Below are positions 47,250 through 58,949 of a stretch of 64,000 nt of DNA, piece by piece. The notes under the pieces were generated by a model, which was not told the DNA's origin, did no database searches, and was given only the letters and a program-made list of their open reading frames with translations. This DNA comes from Epiperipatus broadwayi (lineage: Eukaryota > Onychophora > Udeonychophora > Euonychophora > Peripatidae): positions 2,337,898 through 2,401,897 of the forward strand of contig JAQFVV010006312.1 in assembly GCA_028023455.1 (NCBI GenBank), read 5' to 3'. Positions within the stretch are counted from its first letter, which is position 1; each line of letters starts with the position of its first letter. Made by a program: the position numbers and the translations under genes.

Positions 47250-49226
47250 TTAGATCAATTTTGTGTCTCTTCTTCTTTTGAAGCATATGATAAAATTAAT
47301 AGATTTTGTTTTTGGTAGCTTAGATATTGAAAACATGTATCAATTGGTTGATAGGATAAAAATAATAACGTTTTTCTTGACGTTTTAAAGAAATTTGAAT
47401 ATTTTTCTGCAGATAAGATTAAGGTTATTTATGATTTGCTATTGTTATTGGAATATTTTAGGTATTTTGTGTGTAATTATGTGTTTTATAAAATTAAAAA
47501 GGATTCAGTTATGATGCTATTTCTCCTTTAATGTGCACTGTTGATATTGATTTTTTTTTATTTTTTTTTAGAGAATAGTGTTATTAATAATTTTTTTTGT
47601 TTCTTTAAAATTATTTGTTGAGTATATTGAAGGTTGTTTGTTTGTTATACAGGAAGATAAATTGAAGGATTTTTAGATAGATTGAATGTGTTTGATTCTA
47701 ATATCAGATTTGCTATTGAGGTGGAGGGGAGTATATTTAAATTTATTAAGGTAAAATTTTTAGATTCAAGTATTAATAAAATTGATAAGGTTTTATTTTG
47801 TAGGCATTTTATTAATTAAAGCAAAAAGTTTAAAAAAATATGACAAGGCCAGACAATTATCAATCTATTACTCATAACAGATTTTCTTTATTGAATTTTT
47901 GTTATAGGAATAAAAAGAAGGCTTAGTAATTTTGAAAAAAAAAGAGGTTATATTCAGAAGTGTCAGTTTTCTTTTGACTATAATGAGTTAGGATATAATC
48001 ATGAATTTATTAGAAATATTATATTTAATAAAAATATCTACAAATATGTTAATATTATTCAATTGTTAATGAGAATAAAGCATTTATTTGTTTGCCATAT
48101 AAAATCATTAATTAGTAAATTGATTTATAAGAATTGTTTTATTTATATATTGGATTATTTCCTTCATCTAATATTAAATATTGAATGTATTTTCCAATTA
48201 TATTCAAATTTTAATAATAACATACCGATTAGTATATGCCCAATGTTTCAATAGTTATTCTTCTCTTTTCTTCAGATGTTTCTGGCCTGATCAATGACAA
48301 TACTAGCATGGAAATCAAACCTAGACCCTTAGGCTCTTGATTATTGAATTTTAAGGTAATGTTCTAACCAACTGAGCCATAGTACCAAAGGCAACAGTCA
48401 ATAGAAATTTCATATGCTTATCTATGAGGTTCCTCATGATTTTTCACTTTTTTTCTAAGAGCAAGATAAGTATATGAAATTTTTGCTGACTATTACCTTT
48501 GGCATAATACTTCAGTTGGTTAGAGCATTTTCTTAAAATTCAATATTCAAGAGACTAAGGGTCCAGTTTTGATTTCTATGCAAATACTGTGACTGGCCAA
48601 GTCAGTAATATCTAAAGAAAAGAGAAAAATAATAATTTTTAAAACATTGTTCATATACTAACATGTATGCTATTACTGACAGTTGAATGTAATTGAAAGA
48701 TTTAAATAAAGTTAATTTTTTTTAAAGACATTCAATATTTAATATTAGATGGTGGAAATAGTCCAATATATAAATACAATTAAAATGCCATCATCACAAA
48801 CCTCCGAAAAACCATAAGGAATAGTTTGTTATTGCCATGATATGAAAATATCCTGAAAGAAAGATCTGAGTTTAAATTCATTACTAAATACTTCTTAAGA
48901 GTCAATTGATTGTTAATGTATTCCTGGGGTAGTTTATAAAATTCTTTGCAGTTATCATAAAATTTATATAGGTCAGAGTAAATTAAATCTTAATGAAAGA
49001 GTTAAAGTTCATAAAAGTAAAGTTAAAAATAGATATAGTTCAGCTTTTAATATTTATGAACTGAATACATGTCAGAAAATATTATTTGACAATGCACAGG
49101 TTATCTTTTATGAAAAAAGTGAATTAAAAAGAGTAAGAGACTTTGATGATAAAATATTTTGAATCTGAAATCATCAATCTCATGAAGACATGCTTTGATG
49201 TTAAAGGAAGTTGGTTTTTGAAGTAA
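47250..49226 (+). pseudogene. Penelope-like element relic: RT C-terminal part and GIY-YIG nuclease
   Basis: From about 47650 the reading FLDRLNVFDSNIRFAIEVEG, then FKFIKVKFLDSSIN, matches the PLE RT region after motif C (DSNI.FT.E...FLD). NRFSLLNFCYRNKK follows. After an interruption (the foldback at 48255-48633), PGVVYKILCSYHKIYIGQSK with NLNERVKVHKSK at 48922-49000 is a clear GIY-YIG domain, and NAQVIFYEKSELKRVRDF follows. A frameshift near 49160 leads to a terminal stop at 49226. Many stops make it non-functional. It lies directly upstream of a second PLE copy that supplies the missing front part. Confidence 0.82.
48255..48633. mobile_element. foldback element with tRNA-like arms
   Basis: Two inverted arms (about 48255-48430 and 48461-48633) share TCTCTTTTCTTCAGAT, GACCCTTAGGCTCTTGA and CTAACCAACTGAGCC. 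On the minus strand of the left arm, GGCTCAGTTGGTTAG (A box, 48364-48378) and GGTTTGATTTCC (B box, 48310-48321) form a tRNA-like pair, and the right arm carries the same on the plus strand. It looks like two tRNA-type SINE copies head-to-head, sitting inside a PLE relic. Confidence 0.75.
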
Positions 49227-49258
49227 ATAATGAAAGGCAATTTTGTTTTGTATATATA

Positions 49259-49500
49259 TAACAAAACTTAAATATATTTCAAATAATGGTAAATGACTTA
49301 TAATATAAATAAAAAATCATAGAGAAATATTTTCGATTATATTCATAATCATTATCAACTCAATTCAATTTTTTTTATTTATATTATAAGTCATTTACCA
49401 TTATTTGGCATATATTTAAGTTTTGTTATTTTATTATTAATATTAGTGAATATTTTATTTTGTTATATATATATATATATATATATAACAAAATAAAATA

Positions 49501-49503
<3 letters not shown>
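49259..49503. repeat. two adjacent inverted repeats
   Basis: Arms 49259-49316 and 49370-49427 are inverted copies (AACAAAACTTAAATATATTT with its partner, and AATGGTAAATGACTTATAAT with its partner). Right after, 49448-49503 is a perfect palindrome, GAATATTTTATTTTGTTATA around a TA core. They sit in the 3' region of a PLE relic. Confidence 0.85.
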
Positions 49504-49539
<36 letters not shown>

Positions 49540-49830
49540 AATATACAAACTAACTAAGGAAAAATAAAAACATAATAAAAACACAGAATTACTTCTATAA
49601 AACTGCTCAGACTGGTTTTCATCAGTATGCTTAGTTGAATATCACTTGCAAAAAGTCTATTTGTTAATAGATGAAACCATGGTTGTGAAAGAATTTTAGT
49701 GAAATTTTATTTTTGGCTAGTATTGTAATGCTATATAAATTTTTATTATATATGTATTGAATATATATATTTTTTACTACATTTAATAATCTCATATTAC
49801 TATTCATTATAAAAATAATAATAATAATAA
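49504..49830 (+). other. PLE untranslated or terminal-repeat segment
   Basis: The stretch GTCTATTTGTTAATAGATGA with AGAATTTTAGT nearby recurs on the minus strand at about 55030-55100, downstream of another PLE nuclease. It is therefore PLE-derived non-coding sequence joining the two relics. Confidence 0.65.
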
Positions 49831-51330
49831 TATAAAATACCTAAAAATTATGATGAAAATAATAAACTACTAAAATTCATCAAGATGGAAAAATTAAAAA
49901 AAACATTAACCAATAATGAAGTATTTATACTGAATATGTAAAAGAAAGTTTAAAGAAGTACATTAAAAGTTATGAAGAGAAAAAAAATTGTATAAAAATA
50001 ATAATATAGAATTCATATTGAGGGATAAAATATCAATGGTGAGAAAGAAAAATTAGAGAGTTATGTGAAATAAAAAAGGATTATAAATAAAAAAGTAAAT
50101 GATAGACATGTTAAAAAATGTAAAGTTATTGATAGATGAACATACAATAGAATAATGAATTATAACAGATTACAAAATGGATCAAAAACAAACTTTACCA
50201 TGGAAGAAAAAAATATATTGAATAAAGGAATGAAATATATGCTAATTGAAAATGACATTAATAAATGAGGCAAAATCTGGTTTGAAGAATTTAAAAAATA
50301 AATAAATAATTTGATCTATAAAAAAAAGTAATAATTTTGAGACTAGAAGAAAGAGGAATATCAAGAGAAATAAAGAATTAATAGAAAAGAAAAAAAATCA
50401 AAAAAATTAAAGCTAAATATAAAGAAAAAGTAGTTTTCTTAAAGTCCGATAATGGAAATAAATTAGCGATATTAGATAAAAAAGATTATTTTAAAAAAAT
50501 GATGATTATGCTGAAAGATAAGGTATTTGAAAAAGTTAAGAAAAATGTCAGTGTTTTAAATAATAAATTTATATATATACTAATTAAACAGATTTATAAA
50601 AAAAGATATACATTTGATAAAATAGCAAATAAAAAATAATAAAACTGCAAGAATATATATGGGGTTCCAAAAATTAACAAAGAAAACATATCACTAAGAT
50701 CAATTATTGATTGTAAAAAATCTTATTTAGAAAAAGTTTCAAAATTGTTATTGAAACAAATTTTTTAAAAAGTATGCTGAAGAGTATAAAATTGATAAAA
50801 TCTTAATAAAAGAAGTTAATGACATTTAAAAAATATGAATACAGAAACTTAACATTTATAAAAATAGTCATAATATCAGTGTAAACAAATTTAAATATAG
50901 AAAAAGCAATAAATTTAGCTTTAGAGAAATATATTAAGGATAAAAATAAAATAAAGTTACCTATTCATATATTGGTATATTTAGTGGTATTGCGTTGTAA
51001 GGCTGTAATTTTTGCATATAATATGGAATTTTATAAACAAAAGAAAGGATTATCAATAAGGAAGAGTTCTAAGTGCAATTCTGAACAATATTTATACGAA
51101 TGAACTTGATAAAAATATAAACGCTTCTTCATTTTTTAAAAAATATGTAGATAATTATTTAATTTTTAATAAAAGTCAAAGACAAATAAATTGGTTTATT
51201 AATGATATTAATAATATGGAATGAAATAAAAAAAGTTACAGTTAAAAAAAAGAAAATAATAAAATTGCATTTTAGTTACAATGTTTCAAAAAAAAAAAAA
51301 ATTGATAAATAAAAAATGTTACCTTCAAAC
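49830..51330 (+). pseudogene. Penelope-like element relic: N-terminal region and RT core
   Basis: The 5' part reads MEEKNILNKGMKYMLIENDI in one frame (about 50200). Next come VVFLKSDNGNKLAILDKKDY (50430-50490; the K-x-D-x-G-N block of PLE RTs), YGVPKINKENISLRSIIDC (50657-50715; the PKIHK...RPI block) and NFINKRKDY in broken frames. Finally GRVLSAILNNIYTNELDK (motif B) and FFKKYVDNYLIF (motif C, where the usual YVDD has become YVDN) follow at 51060-51165. Stops and frameshifts are dense. Together with the C-terminal relic upstream it gives a tandem PLE arrangement. Confidence 0.82.
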
Positions 51331-51434
51331 AAATATTTATATAAAAAAATAATATAGGTAGTAACATAAGTTGGTTTTTCGACATTGATAAGAAATACAA
51401 AATTGGTTGTATATATTTAAGAATATCATCATCA

Positions 51435-52240
51435 ATAGTGTTCTGACCCATGGGCAGATCCAGAGAGTAGTCTCATTATCAATTCATTCATTTTCCCACT
51501 CTATTCTCTTTGTTGCCCAACTTTTCATTACCACATATATCTTCCCATTTCTTATATCATCCAACAATATCAATATTTTTCATCTTTTCTTTTTGCATCT
51601 ACTCAACATTTTTTTCAAAACATCTTTCATTAAACTATACTTTTTTCTTAATATCTGTCCAATCCAGTTTCTCTTTCTAATTTTCTTAATCAATCTTTTG
51701 TTTTCATTTACTCTTTTCAAAATTTCGTTTGTTATTTTATTTATTCAACAGATTTTTTTCCCATTCATTTCCACATCACATCTCAAAAGTTTCCAATCTA
51801 TTCCTAATTTTATTACTTATTATCCATGTTTCACAAACATAGAATAGTACATTCCACACATAGCATTTAATTAATCTTTTTATTAATTCTCTTTTAAAGA
51901 TCCACAGAATATTTTATTTCTTTTAATAAATGCCTGTTTTACCAATGCTATTCTTTTTTTTAACTTCATCTTCATGTATCCTCACTCAACTATCTGGACA
52001 AATATCCATATTATTTTATCTGTTAAACTATGTTATCATGGGCTTCAATATGCAGTCTTTTTGCATTCACCTCTATCCAAAACATTGTCTTCTTAATATT
52101 AATCTTCATTGCATATTCCATATATAATTCCTCCCAATTTATTCAAAATATTATAAAGATACTTTTCATTCTCATATTCATTGCTGTAGATGTATTTATA
52201 ATAAAACAAGTGAATTATAAGGTGAAGTCGTTACCCATTG
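51435..52240 (-). pseudogene. LINE reverse transcriptase C-terminal region, minus strand
   Basis: Minus-strand readings include MKLKKRIALVKQAFIKRNKI, then LIKCYVWNVLFYVCETW (the CYVWSVLLYGCETW block), VTNEEVL-like ITNEILKRVNENKRL, RNWIGQILRK (the WIGHILRH block) and LLDDIRNGKIYVVMKSWA. This is the 3' part of a LINE of the RTE/CR1-like group that ends in this conserved region. Frames shift several times. Plus-strand open frames of hydrophobic residues here (51407-51847, 51930-52254) are shadows of this relic. Confidence 0.82.
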
Positions 52241-53460
52241 CCATCTTTGCCTAGAAATAAGCTCTGTAAAAAACATAATATATTAGCTGAATGTCATAAA
52301 ATAAACACCCATCTACCACTTCCTCAATATTGTCACCTACAGTGATCTTCTACTTACTTGGAAAAATACTGTTGCTAATCCAGCAACCAGTGGAGTATTG
52401 ACTTATTTAAGGGCAGTCAACACTCACCATTACACATCCCTCATCACAGGAATATGGCATTTTATAAAAATAATCATGCCATTGTCTCCACCAATTCCTG
52501 ATAGTGAATGTTGTCTCATTGTTAGAGATTGCTTATTTATAGTACTTTGCTTATTCAAGCTAACCTTTATATCTGAAAGCCTGTTTCCATATCCACAAAC
52601 TGTGGATGCTCTAAGTGAGGCCCATGTTCTAAGATCCAATCCAGATTTAAGAATATACAGAGCTATAAAGTATTGTCCAAAACAGTGCACTTTAATAAAC
52701 CCAATGATTTAATAATTGAAGTGTTCAAAAAAGTAATTTCTCTGTACACACAATTAAGAGAAGGTTTAAAAAAATAGAGTATATGATAAATAAAATTTAA
52801 TGGAATGAAAAAAAAAAGAAAAATGAAGACAGATATGTAGAAATAAAAATAAATAATATTATAGTGAATAAGTTTAATAATATTTATAAAAATAAGTTTA
52901 ATAAGAAATGCAAAAAGGATGATTTATATGAAAAAAGTTAATAAAAAAAGAGAAAACTTATTAAATTTATTGGATAACAAATACATAGGAAATAATAAAG
53001 ATATTAAGAAATAATTAATGGAATATATATAGTGCTAAAAGTACATTTAAATGTTTCAGGCAAATATCATTAGCCATCATCTAGATAAGAGAAGTCTTTG
53101 CATCATATTTGAATGATCTCTATTATCCAGATGCTGACAGGAGTGGTTAAAGTCAGACATTGGTACCATGCTAACATTAACAACAAATGTACACAGGGAT
53201 AAACTAAAATATATTTTAACATACACCACCCCCATATATATATACTTCACTAAAACCCAAAACAAAAAAAGCTTTTGTATAGGTTAGTAGACAAATTTTT
53301 TGAGCCTCAGGATTATTGATTAATACTTGATTTCCTGGCAACACCAAAAGATAAAGTTGTTTCTATTTCCATGGATATAATCTCTTTATTTCTGTTTCTT
53401 TATCAAATTAAACATCCTTGAAAATATCTAATTTTATATATATGTTGATATGAAGATTTT
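52241..53460. other. unassigned sequence
   Basis: Open frames at 52398-52712 (plus) and 52430-52690 (minus) overlap each other in a slightly less AT-rich patch; neither resembles a known family. 52730-53020 is very A-rich. A short phrase near 53055, ATGTTTCAGGCAAATATCAT, resembles PLE border sequence but is not conclusive. Confidence 0.35.
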
Positions 53461-53704
53461 CATGGGTTGCATATATAAAAAACATATTTTGCAGGTTCAT
53501 CCGTATGAAAATTTTAAATATTTGATATACCGATGTTTTGACTTGATCACACAAGTCACCCACTGGGTGATAAAGGCACTACAACCATCTTTTTACCTTT
53601 TATCACCCAGTGGATGACTTGTGTGATCAAGTTGAAATGTCAGTATATCAATATTTAAATTTTTAACACAGATGAACCCGCAAAATATGTCTTATATATA
53701 TATA
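53461..53704. repeat. imperfect inverted repeat, arms about 110 bp
   Basis: The left arm (53461-53573) includes ACTTGATCACACAAGTCACC and CACTGGGTGATAAAG. The right arm (53595-53704) has their inverse, TTATCACCCAGTGGATGACT. The loop is about 21 bases. There is no coding capacity. It is likely a small foldback element. Confidence 0.85.
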
Positions 53705-53709
53705 ACCAT

Positions 53710-55015
53710 ACAACATTAACCATCACTTTTATAATTACAAGTGTCATTCAAGCTGTAAGTTAAAAAATTCAATTTGTATTTTTGGCCATCTATAGAGAGA
53801 TTTTGCTAACGTTTTTTTTTTTTTCAAATTTTAAAACTCATGTATTTTTTTTTAAATATTTTAATTCCTAAAAAAATTCTGAAGATGACAGAATAATTAA
53901 AAAAATGGGAATATTAAAGCTAGGCAAGCTTCACAATGATCAGAAGCTATAGTTTTCTTGGTGATCTCAAACTTTGTAATAACTTTGTGACATTACTTCA
54001 AGGCAATATTATGAATGACTAAAACCTTGATTTTTTTGAATGTTTATCATTATTTTTGCAAACTAATAGTATGATAATTATTAGGAATGAAGAATACAAG
54101 GGGAGATCCAAAAATATCTGAAATTGTTGTTTGATACACATGCCTGTTGTTATATTTATTGTTGCTGTTATATACTTTTTGCAGAAACCCTTCTGCATCA
54201 ATTCTCCAAATGATATTATTGTGTGAAATCATGGGTTCATGTAGCACATTTTTTCTAAAGTGCTTTTTCATGTTTTTGTCAATTTTTTTTATAATAGCTG
54301 AAATGTTGAATTAATACTGATTTTTTTTTTTTGATGCAGATATTTTTCTTTAAGATTTAGTTTGTAATGGTCAGATTTTTTTATCTGCAAATTCTGAAAC
54401 ATTTATGTGATGTGGTAAAATGTGAATATTCCATTTTGTGGAAAGAAAAGAGTGCAAATTCCACTCCAACAGTGTCATTCCTTAAAACTTGAGTGTGAAA
54501 TAGTTTTAATCAAATTCAGCATGACTCAGCTTATATATCAGCTGTATTAGATTGATCTCACTTTGTGCATTTTTTTAAAAAATCTCTCAAATGAAAAAAA
54601 AAGGCTCAATTTTTATTTTTACAGTCATAGAATTGGGGGAGGGGGATGACAGAAGCATTAAAACACATCACTTTGCAAGTGTTTCTGAACTGCTTTGAAA
54701 AGTGACAAACTGGTTTAGACCAGTACATTGCATTAAATAGACTATACTTTTTTAAGTGATTGAATTTTCAACACCTAAAAATAAATATACAATTTTTTAT
54801 TACAAAATTCCAGTCTCTGAAGAGGAATTATGAAACATCACCTTGCTTTGATTAAAATATAAGTTTGAAAATAATTCCAAAAATCAAGTGTGATTTTTTA
54901 GAAATAACTTTTTGGATAAAAATATCTATCAAATGAAGTTAAATATATTATATTCTAATATATCATAATGATTTATCATTAAAATGAAAGTTGAAAGCTT
55001 ATAGCAAGTGATAAC
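53710..55015. other. AT-rich spacer
   Basis: It contains homopolymer T runs and an isolated GGGGGAGGGGG tract near 54636-54646. Nothing is recognised as a gene; part may be PLE 3' sequence. Confidence 0.45.
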
Positions 55016-55019
55016 AAAA

Positions 55020-55995
55020 AAAAACTTAAGATAGAAAAGTTTTACTAAAATTCTCTCATGATCATAAGTTTCATCTATTAACAAATAGACCATTTCAAGT
55101 AAAATTCAACTAGATATAAACAACATATAAGTACAAAACAAAACAATCTTCCCTTAATTCACTTCATAAAATACCTTTAAAATCACAGATTGATGACCTC
55201 AGATTCAAGAAGATTTATCATCAGAGATTCCTTGATTCTTCTTTTGAATTTATTTTTTTTCATAAAAGATCACCTCTGCATTATCAAATAATATTTTATG
55301 ATCTATATTCAGTTCATGAATATATAAAGTAGTTATGAAATCTAAATTTAACTTTATTCTTATAAATTTAACATTTTTATTAAAACTTAATTTACTTTGA
55401 CCTATATAAAATTTATTACAACAATAAAAATCTTATAAAGTACACCAGGAATAGATTTATTATCAATCAACTTTTTGAAGTCAAGTGTTATTAGCCAAGA
55501 GGTCATTGCAGCCGCCTTGAAAGCAAGTAGTTGGTTGCAGATGGTTGTGGGTTTGCGTCCGGTTGATGCTATGACATATGGAAAAAAAATCAACTTTTTG
55601 AACTATTTAATAATAAATTAAAATCAATGTCTTCTACCAAGCAATGTTTATATCACCCAGAAAATGGTTATTCCTATAAACCAATTTATAAATTGGTGAC
55701 GTAAATATTAAAGAAATTAACTCTTTAATCTTACTAACAATTATTAATATAAAGCCTATAGATATTTTTATTAAATATATTATTTCTAATATATTAATAA
55801 TTATAGTGCAAATTGATATAATCGAAGAAAATTAACTCTTTTGAATATAAGTATTGTTTTTAAAGTTATTAATTCTTTTATTCCTATAACAAAAAAATCA
55901 ATAAATATTTTTTTTTATGAGTAAAACATTGATGACTGTCTGGTTTTATCATATTTCTTAAATTTTTATGTTTAATAAAATGACTACAAAATAAA
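55020..55995 (-). pseudogene. Penelope-like element relic, minus strand, split by a SINE
   Basis: Read on the minus strand from about 55995: YDNILFCSHFIKHKNLRNM, then NNIFNKNIYRLYINN, a break, then LNSSKKLIDNKSIPGVLYKI, the start of the GIY-YIG nuclease. A degenerate remainder (55140-55400) includes NAEVIFYEK-like sequence. Beyond it the GTCTATTTGTTAATAGATGA non-coding block (about 55070) is shared with 49504-49830. An S1 SINE at 55480-55587 is inserted between SSKK and LIDNK. The nuclease is non-functional. Confidence 0.75.
55480..55587 (+). mobile_element. tRNA-derived SINE, family S1, copy 4, nested in a PLE
   Basis: The full 108-bp copy begins GTCAAGTGTTATTAGCCAAG, has GGTTGTGGGTTTGCGTCCGG (B-box region) and ends GATGCTATGACATATGG plus A. 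It is flanked by perfect 15-bp target duplications, AATCAACTTTTTGAA, at 55465-55479 and 55588-55602. This copy best defines the family boundaries. Confidence 0.95.
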
Positions 55996-56029
55996 ATATT
56001 ATCATATAGTGATTATTGTTTGTATGTTA

Positions 56030-56350
56030 TTTTAAAAAATACATTGAATGATATTTTTTGATAGATTGAATGCTTTTGATTCTAATATTAATTTTACTAC
56101 TGATTAAGGTACTTTTGATTTTCTTAAAGTGAAATTTTTAAATTTTAGTATGTATAGATTGATAATATTTTATTTTGTAGTTGTTTAATTAGACTTATAA
56201 ATTTATGAAATATGAAAGACTTGACAGTTATCAATCTTTTAATCAGAAGAAAATTTCTTTATTGAATTTTTGTTATAGGAATATAAGACATAATAGTTTT
56301 GAAAATAATGCTTATATTAAAGAAAGCCAATTTGCTTCTGATTATATTCA
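56030..56350 (+). pseudogene. Penelope-like element RT fragment, plus strand
   Basis: DRLNAFDSNINFTTD and FDFLKVKFLNFSMY match the same RT region seen at 47650-47790, followed by a broken KFMKYERLDSYQSF-type stretch. It faces the minus-strand relic ending near 55995, giving a head-to-head pair. Stops interrupt every block. Confidence 0.72.
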
Positions 56351-56644
56351 TTAAGGTTGCTAAAAAAAAGTTAGACCATTTAGAAAGTTTGAGAATTGTT
56401 TTTTATAACTATATTTTCTTTAATATTTAAAAAAAATTAAAAATACAATCTTTTAATTCAAATAATAAACTTATTTTTCTCGTTGTTGTTAAATCATTTA
56501 AACTCATCTTCTGGATAATCTTACACTCTTTTTATAATATGGAGCGACTTATTATTTTTTTCCAAAAGTAAAATAATGCATAATTTTATAAAATTATTAT
56601 TTATAATTTAAATAAATCATATAATGTATATTTTTATATAACAG

Positions 56645-56690
<46 letters not shown>

Positions 56691-56820
56691 ACATCTATTT
56701 TTGGCAAATACTAATTTTTGTCTTTTCAATGTGTTGGAACTGTTCTAGTTGCTTTGGTATTAAACCTGCAATGTAGGAGAGATAGGAGGACTTTTCACAC
56801 CCACAATAAATGTGTAATGT
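56351..56820. other. AT-rich spacer with a (TA)n tract
   Basis: (TA)n followed by (TAA)n occurs at about 56649-56692. Nothing else is supported. Confidence 0.5.
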
Positions 56821-56849
56821 CACAATTATGGCAAATTGAAAGGAAATAA

Positions 56850-57745
56850 ATCCTGTAAGTATACATGTAGAATGTGTTTTTCTTTATCAACGCAATCTTT
56901 TTTTTGTAATGCTTCTACATTTTCAGTCTCATAATATGTATTTTTTTGTGGTTTTTGTTTCTTTTTTTGGTTTAATTTTTTTATAACAAAAGAAATGTTT
57001 ATTAGCATTTCTGTTGAAAATCCCAGTCTGTGTGGAAATGTGTTTTTTTATCAACATGATCCAATTTTTTCTGTAATACTTTGACATTTTCAGTCTCATA
57101 ATTTATATATATATATATATATTTGTGGTTTTTGTTCTGTCTCTTTTTTGGTTTAATTTGTTTATAAAAACAAAATATGTTTATTAACATTTCTATTGAA
57201 AATCTCAGCATACTCTGCAATCATGTGCTACATTTTCAGAGGGAAATTTTTTAATATAGATTTCCATTTTCTCTAAATTTTTTGTTTTAAGGTGACAATT
57301 CCTGTTATATATTAGACAGTAAATATATCATATGAGTATACTTAATATGTTTTTATAAATATTATTTAAAAACCAAAATCATTTACTGTTTGTTTAGTAA
57401 CAGTTTTTTTATGTAATGGCATCATTTCATTAAGATCACAAATCAGATTTTTTTTGATTGGGAATGTTATTTTTAAACATTGTTAGTGTGAAAGTTATAC
57501 ATATAGTTAATGTCTTTTTATAAATATTATTTAAAACTAAAATCATTTACTGCTTGTTTAATATATATTTAAACTAACAATTTTTTTATGTAATGCTGTC
57601 ATTTCATTAAGATCGCAAATCACATTTTTTTTTGCTTTCAAATGTCATTCTTCATCAAGATCAAAAATCACATTTTTTTTTGCTTTCAAATGTCATTCTT
57701 CATCAAGATCAAAAATCACATTTTTTATATTTCAAATGTTCTTAA
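56850..57745 (+). repeat. nested tandem duplications
   Basis: A unit of roughly 165-195 bases with ACATTTTCAGTCTCATAAT and TTTGTGGTTTTTGTT occurs twice at 56850-57210. A unit with AAAATCATTTACTG and CATTTCATTAAGATC occurs at 57350-57470 and 57525-57640. 57609-57745 holds three copies of a 54-bp unit with CAAATGTCATTCTTCATCAA. Minus-strand frames at 56826-57220 are shadows of the duplication. Confidence 0.85.
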
Positions 57746-57848
57746 AAGTTGTTAGTGTCCAAGTCATACAAACTTGAATGTCTTGTTTAAAATTATATAT
57801 TTCTTATTGAAAATGATAAGTATATTGTTTTTACTTTTATTTATTTTT

Positions 57849-58107
57849 ACTCCTGCAACACAAAGCATAAAATTAGACCTACTGCACCTGTTCACATTTG
57901 TATCAACCTCCTGATAACATTGTAAACTTTGCCAAAATACCCTGTACAAGATCCATATACATGTTTTTTTTTGCCAAAAAAGTTGTGTAGAAGATCCATT
58001 TACACATTATTTTCATCAGATTGCAAGATTACCAAGTTATCAGTGGATTGATATGAATGTAAACAGGTGCAGTAGGTCTAATACAAATTCCATGTTGCAG
58101 CTCTAAT
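57849..58107. repeat. inverted repeat, arms about 77 bp
   Basis: Arms 57849-57925 (with TTAGACCTACTGCACCTGTT) and 58029-58107 (with AACAGGTGCAGTAGGTCTAA) are inverted copies, imperfect toward the ends. The loop itself contains a short repeat, AGATCCAT. It is probably a foldback element. Confidence 0.85.
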
Positions 58108-58109
58108 AC

Positions 58110-58690
58110 CAAGGTACCCTATTTTACAATTACAATTTATATTGTATAATATTGACATCTATTTTTTTTTATATAAAATTAACTATAAACTATTATGACA
58201 ATAATACAATATATACATGACAGAAAAAAACCTGATATAAATTAAATTATTTAATTTTTCATTCATTTATCATTAGCCAATTATTAGTTAAATTAATTGA
58301 TATTTTTATATATATTCATACAATTATTTTTGTTGTAATTAATACAATTGGTTTCATATATATTCCTACTATTATGTTCTTTAATAGTTTAAATATTTTA
58401 TATTTTTTACACAATCTATTTTATGTCATATTTTAAATAATGCACACATAAAGCAGATTTATCACCTCTTGAATTAATTGCATTATTTAAATATGATGAA
58501 TTAAAATTTTCTATAGGCATCTTGATTTTTGGATTCAGCTTTTTGATATTTTTATCTACCTAATTATATAGATTGTTAAATTAATTTTAACTCTTGAAAT
58601 AGATATTATGCTCTAACTAAAAATGTACATTGTTTTTTCAAAACATTAATGTTATTAATTGTAAAACATTTCCTAAATCATTATTTTTTA
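58110..58690. other. AT-rich spacer
   Basis: I see nothing to annotate. Confidence 0.5.
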
Positions 58691-58748
58691 TAATAACTTA
58701 TATAAAGTTGTAATTATAAATTTTATTAAACGCTCACTATTATTTAAG

Positions 58749-58949
58749 TAATAGTTTTAACAAGGCTGTAAACCTTAGCAATGAGCGTCTGAAAAAATCG
58801 TCACTAGGGACCTCTGTAGGTCTTTAAAACACATGCTTACGCTTGAGCGTTTAATAAAATTGCATGTGTTTTAAAGACCTACAGAGGTCCCTAGTGACGA
58901 TTTTTTCAGACGCTCATTGCTAAGGTTTACAGCCTTGTTAAAACTATTA
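58749..58949. repeat. perfect inverted repeat, 88-bp arms, 25-bp loop
   Basis: The arm 58749-58836 (starting TAATAGTTTTAACAAGGCTG) is exactly inverted at 58862-58949 as far as I can read. The loop holds TGAGCGTTTAATAAAATT (58844-58861), itself the inverse of 58719-58736 just outside the left arm. The 14-base direct repeat TAATAACTTATATA occurs at 58691-58704 and 58948-58961 and could be a target duplication. There is no coding capacity. Confidence 0.93.

Noticed and set aside
51407-52254. Hydrophobic plus-strand ORFs resembling membrane proteins
   Set aside because: They are antisense to a recognisable LINE RT C-terminal region on the minus strand.
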